Assembly: GCF_000969835.1 (NCBI RefSeq)
Contig: NZ_KQ033912.1
Coordinates: 2,369,920 to 2,433,919 of the forward strand
Direction: 5' to 3'
Origin: Parabacteroides goldsteinii DSM 19448 = WAL 12034
GTDB lineage: Bacteria > Bacteroidota > Bacteroidia > Bacteroidales > Tannerellaceae
DNA: 64,000 nt
This document shows positions 17,260 to 24,940 of this stretch, piece by piece (the first letter of the stretch is position 1; every line of letters begins with the position of its first letter). The notes beneath the pieces are model-generated. The model had not been told where the DNA came from, searched no databases, and saw nothing but the letters and a program-made list of their open reading frames with translations. The position numbers were made by a program, and so were the translations under genes.

Positions 17260-17586
17260 TCAGTTGAACATACAGTTAAAGAGGTCTTCGTCCGTATTGT
17301 CGAGGAAAGAAACCCAATGCTGGTGTGTTTTTCGGTCGAAATAATGCAGTGCTCCGTTATTACAAAGGATATAGAGTGTATTGCCTGTTCTTAATGTCCC
17401 ATAAATAGTGGTTAGCGGCATGACGAGGACAGGGTTTCCATCTGCTATAAATACCAGGCAACCGTTCAAAAAAGCAAATTCCCACTCCTCACAGATGGAG
17501 TAAAGAAAGGCGGCAATCTCACAGGGGCATTGTTGCGGGATGCGGTCGGCGATGTGGCGAAGTTGTACTAGTGTTTTCTTTTTCAT
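17260..17586 (-). CDS. Conserved-looking hypothetical protein, 108 aa
   Basis: Protein of 108 residues, soluble, beginning MKKKTLVQLRHIADRIPQQC. The centre has several predicted beta strands (EFAFLNGCLVFIADGNPVLV, IYGTLRTGNTLYILCNNGAL) and the end is acidic (DNTDEDLFNCMFN). I do not recognise a family. It is kept as a gene because the frame is clean, composition is protein-like, and no other gene occupies this 500-bp stretch. It lies just downstream of the putative 6S-like RNA on the same strand. If that RNA is not terminated, the RNA would form a leader of about 255 nt for this gene. Confidence 0.6.
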   Translation of the reverse strand: MKKKTLVQLRHIADRIPQQCPCEIAAFLYSICEEWEFAFLNGCLVFIADGNPVLVMPLTTIYGTLRTGNTLYILCNNGALHYFDRKTHQHWVSFLDNTDEDLFNCMFN

Positions 17587-17627
17587 ATCCTACTGAATTT
17601 TAAGTCAGATATGTTTCGCAACCGCAC

Positions 17628-17842
17628 AAAAAAGGGGCACGTAACATATACATAAACCCTAGCTGTAGGTACTGGAATACCCCAAAGATGAGAATACATA
17701 GTATGCCCGTACCCCCACTTATCGTAACAAAATTTACATAAGCGTGGCACGAACATCTAAATATCATCTTTGTTAAATTTCCAGTTTTACAGCTAGATAA
17801 TTAAATGCTCTATAACAAATTACCGGATTTCTCCCCGGTAAT
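17628..17842 (-). ncRNA. Rod-shaped small RNA, probably 6S-like
   Basis: A minus-strand transcript of about 215 nt is predicted, from a canonical promoter (17848-17878) to a U6 run (17628-17633 read in reverse). It begins with a 5' hairpin (ATTACCGG/CCGGTAAT, 17819-17826 with 17835-17842). A long irregular helix follows: CTAGCTGTA+ACTGG (17659-17675) pairs with CCAGT+TACAGCTAG (17781-17796). After an unpaired bubble, CAAAGATGA (17683-17691) pairs with TCATCTTTG (17764-17772), and further broken pairing leads to the apical hairpin GTAA/TTAC near 17724-17737. A closing stem, an asymmetric bubble and a long rod of about 200 nt are the architecture of 6S RNA. Family assignment is inference; no coding potential is seen. 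Confidence 0.55.
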
Positions 17843-17847
17843 GACAG

Positions 17848-17878
17848 CAAAGATAGAATATTGGTTTTAGATAGCAAA
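17848..17878 (-). promoter_or_regulatory. Canonical housekeeping promoter for the small RNA
   Basis: On the minus strand a -33 TTTG (17875-17878) and a -7 TATCTTTG (17848-17855) are separated by exactly 19 bp, the consensus Bacteroidetes arrangement. The predicted start is near 17842, the first base of the 5' hairpin of the RNA. Confidence 0.7.
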
Positions 17879-18053
17879 AATTATGGCTGACGGATTTATG
17901 AATAATTAGTATGTAGAAGAGAATAACTTTTAGTGGATGGTAATCTGCAATTTGGGTTATAATATATATAATCTGTCAACAAAGTGAATCTTTATTTTGA
18001 TGCGGTTGTCTTGTTTATGTTTACTTTATGAATTGCGTATCCACATAAAGTCG

Positions 18054-18061
18054 TATCTTTG
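18054..18061 (+). promoter_or_regulatory. -7 box upstream of tyrS
   Basis: TATCTTTG matches TAnnTTTG, 36 bp before the tyrS ATG. No clear -33 element at the proper distance. Confidence 0.5.
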
Positions 18062-18097
18062 CCCGCATTAACTATATAATAATGAATAATTAAAACG

Positions 18098-19390
18098 ATG
18101 AATTTTGTTGAAGAATTAAGATGGAGGGGCATGATTCATGATATGATGCCCGGAACAGAAGAGCAGTTACAGAAAGAAATGACTTCTGCGTACGTAGGCA
18201 TTGACCCGACGGCCGATTCATTACATATCGGACACCTTGTTAGTGTAATGATGCTGAAGCATTTACAGCGTGCCGGACACCGTCCTATCGCTCTGGTCGG
18301 TGGTGCCACCGGTATGATCGGAGACCCTTCAATGAAGTCGGCAGAACGTAATCTGCTGGATGAAGCAACGCTTCGCCACAATCAGGAAAGCATCAAAAAA
18401 CAGTTGTCAAAGTTCCTGGATTTCGATTCAGATGCTCCTAACGCAGCCAAGTTGGTGAATAACTACGACTGGATGAAAGAGTATACCTTCCTGAACTTTA
18501 TCCGTGATATCGGTAAACACCTGACAGTTAATTATATGATGGCTAAGGATTCTGTAAAGAAACGTCTTAGCTCCGAATCGAGTGTAGGTATGTCCTTCAC
18601 TGAATTTTCTTACCAGTTGTTGCAGGGATACGATTTCCTGTTCTTGTATCAGAACGAAGGTTGCCGCTTGCAGATGGGTGGTTCCGACCAATGGGGTAAC
18701 ATCACGACCGGGACTGAACTGATCCGTCGTAAAACAGGTGGTGAGGCATTCGCCTTGACCTGCCCGCTGATCACAAAGGCCGACGGTGGCAAGTTCGGTA
18801 AGACGGAATCGGGTAACGTATGGTTGGACCGTCGTTATACTTCTCCTTACAAATTCTACCAGTTCTGGTTGAACGTAAGCGATGCCGATGCCGCCAGATA
18901 TATCAAGATCTTCACAGACCTGAGCAAAGAAGAAATTGCCGCATTGGAAGAGGAACAGGCCGCAGCTGCCCACCTTCGTCCGTTGCAGAAACGTCTGGCA
19001 AAGGAAATCACTGTGATGGTTCATTCCCTGGAAGATTACGAAGCTGCTGTTGAAGCATCCAATATCCTGTTCGGTAGCTCTACCCACGAATCTTTGATGA
19101 GGCTCGACGAAGACACACTGTTGGCCGTATTTGAAGGTGTTCCGCAGTTTGAGATCAGCCGTGACGAACTGAGTGCCGGTGTGAAGGCTATCGACTTGCT
19201 CACAGAGAAAGCTGCCGTTTTCGCTTCAAAAGGTGAGATGCGTAAACTGGTGCAGAGTGGCGGTATCAGTGTAAACAAAGAAAAACTGGCTGAAACAGAA
19301 ACTGTTATCGACTGTTCTTCTCTGTTGAATGAAAAATACCTGCTGGTTCAGAGAGGTAAAAAGAACTATTATCTGCTGATTGCAAAATAA
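18098..19390 (+). CDS. tyrS: Tyrosyl-tRNA synthetase
   Basis: Class I aminoacyl-tRNA synthetase charging tRNA-Tyr. The HIGH motif is HIGH at residues 43-46 in [14 protein letters not shown]. The KMSKS-type loop is KFGKT at 232-236 in [16 protein letters not shown]. Tyrosine-pocket segments such as [13 protein letters not shown] and [15 protein letters not shown] are intact. The C-terminal third holds an S4-type RNA-binding domain ([20 protein letters not shown]). Length of 430 residues is standard for the bacterial TyrRS type. It has its own promoter box and is a single-gene unit; tRNA-Gln follows with a separate promoter. Confidence 0.96.
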   Translation: MNFVEELRWRGMIHDMMPGTEEQLQKEMTSAYVGIDPTADSLHIGHLVSVMMLKHLQRAGHRPIALVGGATGMIGDPSMKSAERNLLDEATLRHNQESIKKQLSKFLDFDSDAPNAAKLVNNYDWMKEYTFLNFIRDIGKHLTVNYMMAKDSVKKRLSSESSVGMSFTEFSYQLLQGYDFLFLYQNEGCRLQMGGSDQWGNITTGTELIRRKTGGEAFALTCPLITKADGGKFGKTESGNVWLDRRYTSPYKFYQFWLNVSDADAARYIKIFTDLSKEEIAALEEEQAAAAHLRPLQKRLAKEITVMVHSLEDYEAAVEASNILFGSSTHESLMRLDEDTLLAVFEGVPQFEISRDELSAGVKAIDLLTEKAAVFASKGEMRKLVQSGGISVNKEKLAETETVIDCSSLLNEKYLLVQRGKKNYYLLIAK

Positions 19391-19408
19391 GAAAAATGCT
19401 GAAAACGC

Positions 19409-19438
19409 TTGCAAGGTAAGATTTTATTCTTACCTTTG
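19409..19438 (+). promoter_or_regulatory. Consensus promoter of tRNA-Gln
   Basis: -33 TTG (19409-19411), 19-bp spacer, -7 TACCTTTG (19431-19438). The predicted start lies just before the tRNA. This is the best-formed promoter in the window and anchors the TTG-N19-TAnnTTTG assignment used elsewhere. Confidence 0.8.
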
Positions 19439-19463
19439 CATCGCTTTAGATAAAGCGCCGGAT

Positions 19464-19534
19464 TGTCTCATGGTGTAATGGTAGCACTACAGTTTTTGGT
19501 TCTGTCTGTCGAGGTTCGAATCCTCGTGAGACAA
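19464..19534 (+). tRNA. tRNA-Gln, anticodon UUG
   Basis: The acceptor arms TGTCTCA (19464-19470) and TGAGACA (19527-19533) pair perfectly. The T arm CGAGG-TTCGAAT-CCTCG (19510-19526) is intact. The anticodon arm ACAGT/TCTGT (19489-19493, 19501-19505) encloses loop TTTTGGT with anticodon TTG at 19496-19498. The closing T-T mismatch of that arm is tolerated. CCA is not encoded. Confidence 0.93.
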
Positions 19535-19548
19535 CACAATCTAAATAG

Positions 19549-19585
19549 ACCGTTTATTATCAATATGATAGTAAACGGTTTTTTG
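19549..19585 (+). terminator. Terminator downstream of tRNA-Gln
   Basis: The stem ACCGTTTA...TAAACGGT (19549-19556, 19572-19579), extended by TATCA/TGATA, has a short loop and is followed by a T run. Confidence 0.75.
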
Positions 19586-19621
19586 TTTATGGTAAGAATA
19601 TCAACATCAAAGTAGAATGAT

Positions 19622-20191
19622 ATGGAACAGCTGCAATTGATACAAAGTAAGATATACGAGATACGAGGGCAAAAGGTTATGCTGGACTTTGATTTAGCTG
19701 AGATGTACGGTACTGAAACAAAATACCTGAAACGATCTGTAAAGAATAATATTAGGCGTTTCCCGGCACCGGATTTCATGTTTGAGTTAACAAAGGATGA
19801 GTGGGAGTCTTTAAGGTGCAATTTTAGCACCTTAAACAAAGGTAGAGGGCAGCATCCTAAATACATGCCGTACGCTTTCAGTGAGTTAGGGGTTTCAATG
19901 TTGAGTAGTGTTCTCAACTCTGATACGGCTATTGAAATAAATATATCCATTATGAGAGCTTTTGTTGCGGTCCGTCACCTGGTATTAAATCCTCCGGTTG
20001 ACAGAGTAGGACAGTTGGAGAATCAGGTAAAGGAATTGAAAGAATACATAGAGGATGTATTCGCCGACTACAACGATATCAACGATGATACCCGTATGCA
20101 GTTAGAGCTTATCAACGAAACGTTAGCAGAGCTACAGAGCAAGAATAAGGCACTAAACAAGTCACGACCAAAGATCGGCTTTGTGAAATGA
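19622..20191 (+). CDS. ORF6N-domain protein
   Basis: Protein of 189 residues. Residues 7-95 form the ORF6N DNA-binding domain, known from phage antirepressor-type proteins: IYEIRGQKVMLDFDLAEMYG, TKYLKRSVKNNIRRFP, DFMFELTKDEW, YAFSELGVSMLSSVLNSD. The C-terminal half is a charged helix (VGQLENQVKELKEYIEDVF) suggesting dimerisation. Such proteins are common as isolated genes in Bacteroidales and are probably domesticated phage regulators. It sits directly behind a tRNA gene, a frequent integration point, but no integrase or duplicated tRNA end is visible. Target genes are unknown. Confidence 0.88.
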   Translation: MEQLQLIQSKIYEIRGQKVMLDFDLAEMYGTETKYLKRSVKNNIRRFPAPDFMFELTKDEWESLRCNFSTLNKGRGQHPKYMPYAFSELGVSMLSSVLNSDTAIEINISIMRAFVAVRHLVLNPPVDRVGQLENQVKELKEYIEDVFADYNDINDDTRMQLELINETLAELQSKNKALNKSRPKIGFVK

Positions 20192-20362
20192 AAATACGGT
20201 ATTTTTCTCAATGTATTCACTGCGTGCATTTTGACCAAGGTCTCTCTTTTAGTAGGAAGGATAGGTACAAAGTGTTAAAGTTCTTTTCGATACTTTTTTT
20301 TCTTCATAAAGATGAGTAATATTTCTTGTAATGGGTGTTCTTAATATAAATATCAGAATACC

Positions 20363-21877
20363 ATGACGAACATTTCAAGAAGAACATTTATCAAGACCGG
20401 GGCCTTTGCCGCCGCCGGTCTTACCATCGTTCCCGGACATGTACTGGGGCGTTCTTTCGGGTTTACAGCACCGAGTGATAAACTGAATATTGCCGGGATC
20501 GGAGTCGGTGGAATGGGACGCCGTAACCTGGCGAACATGAGCACGGAGAATATCGTTGCCCTATGTGATGTGGACTGGCACTATGCGGATAAGACCTTTA
20601 AGGATTATCCTAATGCTCGCAGGTTCAAAGACTGGAGAGTGATGTTTGATGAGATCGGCAGTTCAATCGATGCCGTAATGGTGGCTACCCCGGACCATAC
20701 CCATGCCGGTGTGACCGCCCATGCAATTACGCTGGGCAAGCATTGTTATACCCAGAAACCGCTTACACATTCTGTTTACGAATCCCGTCTGCTTACCCGT
20801 CTGGCTAAAAAATATAAGGTGGCGACACAAATGGGTAACCAAGGCAACTCTTTCGACTGGTGCCGCCAGGTGGCGGAATGGATACAATCCGGTATAATAG
20901 GAGATGTGTATGAAGTACATTGCTGGACCGATCGTCCTATCTGGCCGCAGGGTTTGCAGGAACCGAAAACGGTCGTGAAATGTCCGAAGACGCTGGATTG
21001 GGACCTGTTTATCGGCCCTGCCCGGAAACGTCCGTATAATCCCGTTTATACTCCCTGGAATTGGCGTGGCTGGTGGGATTTCGGTACCGGTGCACTGGGC
21101 GATATGGCCTGTCATATCATGGACCCGCTTTATTGGGCGCTCGACCTGAAGTATCCGACAAGTGTGATCGGCAGCTCTACCCTTAGCAACCTGTATTCCC
21201 CTCCTCATGCCCAGGTGGTGACTTATACCTTCCCGGCACGTCCGCCAAAAGGCAACGTGAAGATGCCGGAGGTGAAAGTATATTGGTATGACGGTGGCCT
21301 GATGCCGCCCCGGCCGGAAGAGTTGAAAGACGGGGAGATGATGGGAGATGAGAACGGAGGCATTATCTTCGTCGGAACGAAAGGGAAGATAATGACCGGT
21401 TGTTATGGTATGAATCCCACATTGTTGCCGTTCTCTGCCATGGAGAATTTCAACCAGCCTAAACCGACTATACCTCGTGTCAAAGGAGGTAACGGCGATA
21501 TCTGGAATACGAATGCACATGAACAGGACTGGATTCGTGCGTGTAAGGAACCGGCGGGTAGTAGAACGGAGGCATCGTCCAACTTCCAGTTCTCCGGACC
21601 TTTCAATGAGATGGTTGTGATGGGCGTTCTGGCTGTCCGTCTCTCCGGTTTATACGGTCTCCATCGTGAACTCCAATGGGATGGAGAGAATATGCGTTTT
21701 ACGAATATTTCCCCCAATGATAAGATAAAGATTGTAACGGTAGACGATTTCAAGGTAATTGACGGAGATCCCCGTTTCGACCGACGTTATGCCGACTTCA
21801 GTGCGGCAGATATGGCATCCGAATGGATCAGGCATACCTACGAAAATGGCTTCTCGTTACCCGATATGCCTGAATAA
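20363..21877 (+). CDS. Exported Gfo/Idh/MocA-family oxidoreductase
   Basis: NAD(P)-dependent sugar oxidoreductase homologue of 504 residues with a twin-arginine signal (ISRRTFIKTGAFAAAGL), so it is exported folded with its cofactor. The Rossmann fold begins LNIAGIGVGGMGRRN (about residues 35-50), followed by ALCDVDW and AVMVATPDHTH. The family EKP motif is TQKP here (CYTQKPLTHS), a Glu-to-Gln change that I recall in other exported Bacteroidetes members. The C-terminal substrate domain includes WNWRGWWDFGTGALGDMACH. The sugar isomerase lipoprotein begins 16 bp downstream, so the two likely act on the same oxidised or epimerised sugar. Confidence 0.9.
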   Translation: MTNISRRTFIKTGAFAAAGLTIVPGHVLGRSFGFTAPSDKLNIAGIGVGGMGRRNLANMSTENIVALCDVDWHYADKTFKDYPNARRFKDWRVMFDEIGSSIDAVMVATPDHTHAGVTAHAITLGKHCYTQKPLTHSVYESRLLTRLAKKYKVATQMGNQGNSFDWCRQVAEWIQSGIIGDVYEVHCWTDRPIWPQGLQEPKTVVKCPKTLDWDLFIGPARKRPYNPVYTPWNWRGWWDFGTGALGDMACHIMDPLYWALDLKYPTSVIGSSTLSNLYSPPHAQVVTYTFPARPPKGNVKMPEVKVYWYDGGLMPPRPEELKDGEMMGDENGGIIFVGTKGKIMTGCYGMNPTLLPFSAMENFNQPKPTIPRVKGGNGDIWNTNAHEQDWIRACKEPAGSRTEASSNFQFSGPFNEMVVMGVLAVRLSGLYGLHRELQWDGENMRFTNISPNDKIKIVTVDDFKVIDGDPRFDRRYADFSAADMASEWIRHTYENGFSLPDMPE

Positions 21878-21893
21878 TTAATAGAATAATGTT

Positions 21894-22745
21894 ATGAAAC
21901 AAATAAAGAAAGTATTATTCCCCGTTGTTTGTCTTTTGTTGTTTGCATGCTTTTTGTCTGCCTGCAAACAGGCGAAAGCGGAAAAACAAGATTGGAGGAT
22001 AGCCATACAGTCTTATACATTCCATCTCTTTCCGTTGACGGAAGCGTTGGATAAAACTCAGGAACTGGGAGTGAAGTATATAGAAGTATATCCGGGCCAT
22101 AAGCTGGGCGGAAAATGGGGCGATAAAGTCTTTGGTTTCGACCTGGATACCCAGACCCGGAAAGAGCTGAAAGAATTGGCTGCTTCCAAAGGTATAAAAA
22201 TTATAGCTACGGGTGTGTATGTGGCCGATAAGTCGGAAGACTGGGAGAAGATGTTCAGATTTGCAAAAGATATGGACATGGAGTTTATCACCTGCGAGCC
22301 TGCCTTAAACGACTGGGACCTCGTAGAAAAACTGGCTGAGCAGTACGGCATAAAAATCTCTGTGCACAACCACCCGCAACCATCCGACTATTGGAATCCG
22401 GATAATCTGTTGCAAGCGATTGCCGGCCGTAGCAAGCTGATCGGTTCCTGTGCGGACGTCGGCCATTGGCGTCGTGAGGGTCTGAACCAGCTGGATTGCC
22501 TGAAAAAACTCGAAGGACGCCTCATTTCTCTCCATTTCAAAGACATTGCAGCAAAACAGGAAGGAGAAAAAGAGCAACACGACGTAATCTGGGGAACCGG
22601 TATCCTCGACGTGAAAGGAATGTTGCATGAGTTGAAACGGCAGCATTTTAAAGGTGTTTTCTCTATTGAATACGAATACAACTGGGAAAATTCCGTACCG
22701 GATATAAAAGAGTGCATTCGGTATTTCAATGAACTGACCGAATAA
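21894..22745 (+). CDS. Sugar phosphate isomerase/epimerase-type lipoprotein
   Basis: TIM-barrel protein of 283 residues of the xylose-isomerase-like/AP-endonuclease-2 superfamily. A lipoprotein signal ends LFACFLSAC (Cys24), placing it in the periplasm. Features: IQSYTFHLFPLTEALDKTQE, KYIEVYPGHKLGG, ISVHNHPQPSDYWNP (metal-site His), GSCADVGHWRREGL (Asp and His), ISLHFKDI and FSIEYEYNWENS (Glu). These acidic and histidine residues match the divalent-metal site of the superfamily. It forms a two-gene operon with the oxidoreductase; such exported pairs are frequent in Bacteroidetes and may epimerise or oxidise sugars released outside the cell. Exact substrate unknown. Confidence 0.87.
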   Translation: MKQIKKVLFPVVCLLLFACFLSACKQAKAEKQDWRIAIQSYTFHLFPLTEALDKTQELGVKYIEVYPGHKLGGKWGDKVFGFDLDTQTRKELKELAASKGIKIIATGVYVADKSEDWEKMFRFAKDMDMEFITCEPALNDWDLVEKLAEQYGIKISVHNHPQPSDYWNPDNLLQAIAGRSKLIGSCADVGHWRREGLNQLDCLKKLEGRLISLHFKDIAAKQEGEKEQHDVIWGTGILDVKGMLHELKRQHFKGVFSIEYEYNWENSVPDIKECIRYFNELTE

Positions 22746-22776
22746 GTAAGGATATAGAATAATATCCTATTCACAT

Positions 22777-22829
22777 AAAAAATGAGGTTCAAAGCTATTT
22801 TTATTATAGTCTTTGTATCTCATTTTTTT
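22777..22829. terminator. Bidirectional intrinsic terminator
   Basis: AAAAAATGAG (22777-22786) pairs with CTCATTTTTT (22819-22828), and inner CAAAG (22790-22794) pairs with CTTTG (22811-22815). T runs flank the stem on both strands. It would end the isomerase transcript and also stop leftward transcription from the invertible element. Confidence 0.75.
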
Positions 22830-22896
22830 GTTTTTGTTTTCTAGACTATAAAAATTAAAGGATTCAGGCTATTCCCTCGTTTTAGGTATTGGTATG

Positions 22897-23107
22897 AAGT
22901 TCTTGAGGAACTAATATATTTCTCCCACCGCAAATATAATCTATTTATATTATAAATAGTTAATTCAGGTAGGAAAATCCATTGATCTGTTATAAACAGA
23001 AAAATAATATTTAAAAATGAATATTCGAAGATGATTGCGCTATTCTCATTAGATGGCTGATTTCGAGCTTCTTATCACGAAACAAAGCCATAGTTCCTCA
23101 AGAACTT
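22897..23107. promoter_or_regulatory. Putative invertible promoter element (inverton)
   Basis: AAGTTCTTGAGGAACTA at 22897-22913 is repeated as its exact reverse complement at 23091-23107: a 17-bp perfect inverted repeat enclosing 177 bp. Each arm is itself a near dyad (AGTTC...GAACT), as expected for a recombinase site. The enclosed segment is very AT-rich and non-coding. Its only TAnnTTTG box is on the minus strand (22931-22938), 18 bp inside the left arm, pointing away from the sigma gene that begins at 23154. Inversion would point it at the sigma gene with a leader of about 75 nt. No recombinase gene is nearby, so it would act in trans. Confidence 0.7.
22931..22938 (-). promoter_or_regulatory. 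-7 box inside the putative invertible segment
   Basis: CAAATATA on the plus strand is TATATTTG on the minus strand, matching TAnnTTTG. The -33 region is AT-rich without a clear TTG, so the promoter would be weak or activator-dependent. In the present orientation it fires leftward into the bidirectional terminator. Confidence 0.5.
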
Positions 23108-23153
23108 GGTATTACCACTGATAGATATTGTTGTTAATTAAGACTTATATAAC

Positions 23154-23738
23154 TTGGGGCCTATTGATATACATAGAATAAAGGAAGGGGATCAGGAAGC
23201 TTTTAAAAGATTCTTTGTTCACTTTTATCCGAAACTGCTGTCGTTGGCTTGTCGTTTTGTGGATGAACAGGCAGCGAAAGATCTGGTGCAGGATATCTTT
23301 ACATTCTATTGGGAACAAAAACAACAAATCGATGTAAATAGCGTACAGTCCTATCTCTTTAAATCCCTTCAAAATCGCTGTCTGAATTATTTAAAACATC
23401 AAATGGTCGTAGAAGAGTATAATGCTAAAATACGAATAGCCGAAGCACGTATCGCTTTTCTAAATGACCGGACCGATTCAAATGATGTACTGAAACAAGT
23501 GATCGATTGTGATATTCGTGAACAGATCGAAGCTTCCGTGAAAAAATTACCACCTAAAGCGGCAGAAGTGTTCCGGTTGTGTTATCATGAGGATTTGCCG
23601 CATAAAGAAATTGCTGATAAGCTTGGAATATCACCACGTACGGTAGCAGTTCATGTCCGTAATGCAGTACTTTTCCTGCGGGAAGATTTAAAAGATTTGC
23701 TGATACTATATATCGCCTTTTGTCGGATTATAAATTAA
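23154..23738 (+). CDS. ECF (FecI-like) RNA polymerase sigma factor of PUL A
   Basis: Sigma factor of 194 residues expected to transcribe the adjacent SusC/SusD genes. Region 2 spans about residues 8-82 (IHRIKEGDQEAFKRFF, LSLACRFVDEQAAKDLVQDI, YLFKSLQNRCLNYLKHQ). Region 4 is at about 125-185, with EVFRLCYHEDLPHKEIADKL and GISPRTVAVHVRNAV forming the helix-turn-helix. No ATG is available: the frame is closed by TAA at 23139-23141 and the only plausible start is TTG at 23154, giving MGPIDIHRIKEGD. A weak start may keep sigma levels low. The gene lies 46 bp downstream of the putative inverton and 78 bp upstream of its anti-sigma gene. Confidence 0.9.
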   Translation: MGPIDIHRIKEGDQEAFKRFFVHFYPKLLSLACRFVDEQAAKDLVQDIFTFYWEQKQQIDVNSVQSYLFKSLQNRCLNYLKHQMVVEEYNAKIRIAEARIAFLNDRTDSNDVLKQVIDCDIREQIEASVKKLPPKAAEVFRLCYHEDLPHKEIADKLGISPRTVAVHVRNAVLFLREDLKDLLILYIAFCRIIN

Positions 23739-23754
23739 TTTGAACTTTTTTCAT

Positions 23755-23803
23755 TTTTGACTACGTAGTTTCCGATGCCCTAGTTGTCTTCTTTATATAA
23801 ACG
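23755..23803 (+). promoter_or_regulatory. Candidate ECF-sigma autoregulated promoter upstream of FecR (PUL A)
   Basis: TTTTGACTACGTAGT (23755-23769) and TATATAAACG (23794-23803) recur almost exactly upstream of the PUL B fecR gene (40956-41002) with similar spacing (39 against 37 bp between starts). There is no TAnnTTTG box. A shared element at the same place in two otherwise divergent loci suggests a promoter read by the cognate sigma factors. Confidence 0.6.
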
Positions 23804-23816
23804 ATAAGAAAGATCT

Positions 23817-24806
23817 ATGAATGAAGAAATACTAATACGATTTTTAATCCACCGATGTACTTCGGAAGAAATAAAGGTGGTCGATCAATGGATTGCTTCT
23901 GATCAGGCAAATGCAGATTGGCTGTTTGAGATGGAGCGTATCTGGAGTTTGAAAGACCAGCTACGTTTTTCCGACAAACAAGAGGTCGAAAGGGCCTATG
24001 CGCGTTTTATGTCCGGATTGCAGGAAAAGGAAGTAAAAGTGGAAATAAGCCGGAGACGTCCTGTTTATATTTCATGGATGAAATATGCTGCTGCAATTGT
24101 GCTGATCGGATTATTAAGTACTAATCTTTATTTTTTATTGCAGGAACAACCCTCTTCCATGAATACGATTGAAGTCCCTAATGGGCAAAGGGCTTCTTTG
24201 ACCTTATCCGATGGTACAAAAGTCTGGCTGAATTCTCATAGTAAATTTACCTATCCTGCTCAGTTTTCATCAAAGATGCGGGATGTTAAGCTTGAAGGCG
24301 AGGGCTTTTTTGAAGTCGCACATAATGAAAAAGCGCCGTTTGTCGTACATGCTGATTTACTCCAGGTAAAAGTATTGGGCACGAAGTTTAATGTGAGAGC
24401 ATATAATGAAGAACCGTCTTCCATAACGTTGGCAGAAGGAAAAGTGGAAGTCGCTACAAATGACAATGAACATAAAGTAACTCTAAGACCGAATGAGCAG
24501 GTTACCTATTCCAAAGATGACGGCCTGGTAGTCAATAAAACGGTCAACGCCTCTTTAGTCAAATCGTGGACGGTGGGCGAAGCGGCTTATATTAATAAAC
24601 GACTGATCGATATTGTAGTTGATCTGGAACGTCGTTTCAATGTTCATATCACAGTGAAAGATCAGGAACTCAATACGGAATTATTTACTTGCCGTTTCAA
24701 GGAAACAGCTAAAATAAATCAGATACTTACCTTATTGAAAGATACCCGCAAACTGGATTATAAAATTCAGGGGGATCATATACAGATTTATAAACCTATA
24801 AAATGA
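23817..24806 (+). CDS. FecR-type anti-sigma factor (PUL A)
   Basis: Inner-membrane regulator of 329 residues linking the SusC signalling domain to the ECF sigma factor. The cytoplasmic N-terminus (1-85) would bind sigma. One membrane segment lies at about 88-108 (YAAAIVLIGLLSTNLYFLL). The periplasmic FecR domain follows (EVPNGQRASLTLSDGTKVWL at 119-138, LEGEGFFEVAHN, VKVLGTKFNVRAY). A C-terminal DUF4974-type domain ends DYKIQGDHIQIYKPIK and would contact the STN domain of the receptor. Length and order are typical. The downstream receptor carries STN, completing the trans-envelope signalling set. Confidence 0.93.
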   Translation: MNEEILIRFLIHRCTSEEIKVVDQWIASDQANADWLFEMERIWSLKDQLRFSDKQEVERAYARFMSGLQEKEVKVEISRRRPVYISWMKYAAAIVLIGLLSTNLYFLLQEQPSSMNTIEVPNGQRASLTLSDGTKVWLNSHSKFTYPAQFSSKMRDVKLEGEGFFEVAHNEKAPFVVHADLLQVKVLGTKFNVRAYNEEPSSITLAEGKVEVATNDNEHKVTLRPNEQVTYSKDDGLVVNKTVNASLVKSWTVGEAAYINKRLIDIVVDLERRFNVHITVKDQELNTELFTCRFKETAKINQILTLLKDTRKLDYKIQGDHIQIYKPIK

Positions 24807-24845
24807 GAATGCTTATGAAGAAGACATGGATGTTATAAAAATGAA

Positions 24846-24876
24846 GAACCGAAGATGCTGCAAACATCCCCGGTTC
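24846..24876 (+). promoter_or_regulatory. Hairpin in the FecR-SusC intergenic leader (PUL A)
   Basis: GAACCG (24846-24851) pairs with CGGTTC (24871-24876), and inner GATG (24854-24857) pairs with CATC (24865-24868). There is no T tract, so it is more likely an RNA-processing or stability element than a terminator. PUL B has a hairpin at the same place. Confidence 0.4.
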
Positions 24877-24940
24877 GGATTAAGCGAGTAACGCATTAGA
24901 GACAACCTAAATTTATTACTAACTAATCATTTACAAATGT

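Noticed and set aside
19464..20191. Integrated genetic element at tRNA-Gln
   Set aside because: The ORF6N gene is phage-like, but no integrase and no second copy of the tRNA 3' end is seen in the window.
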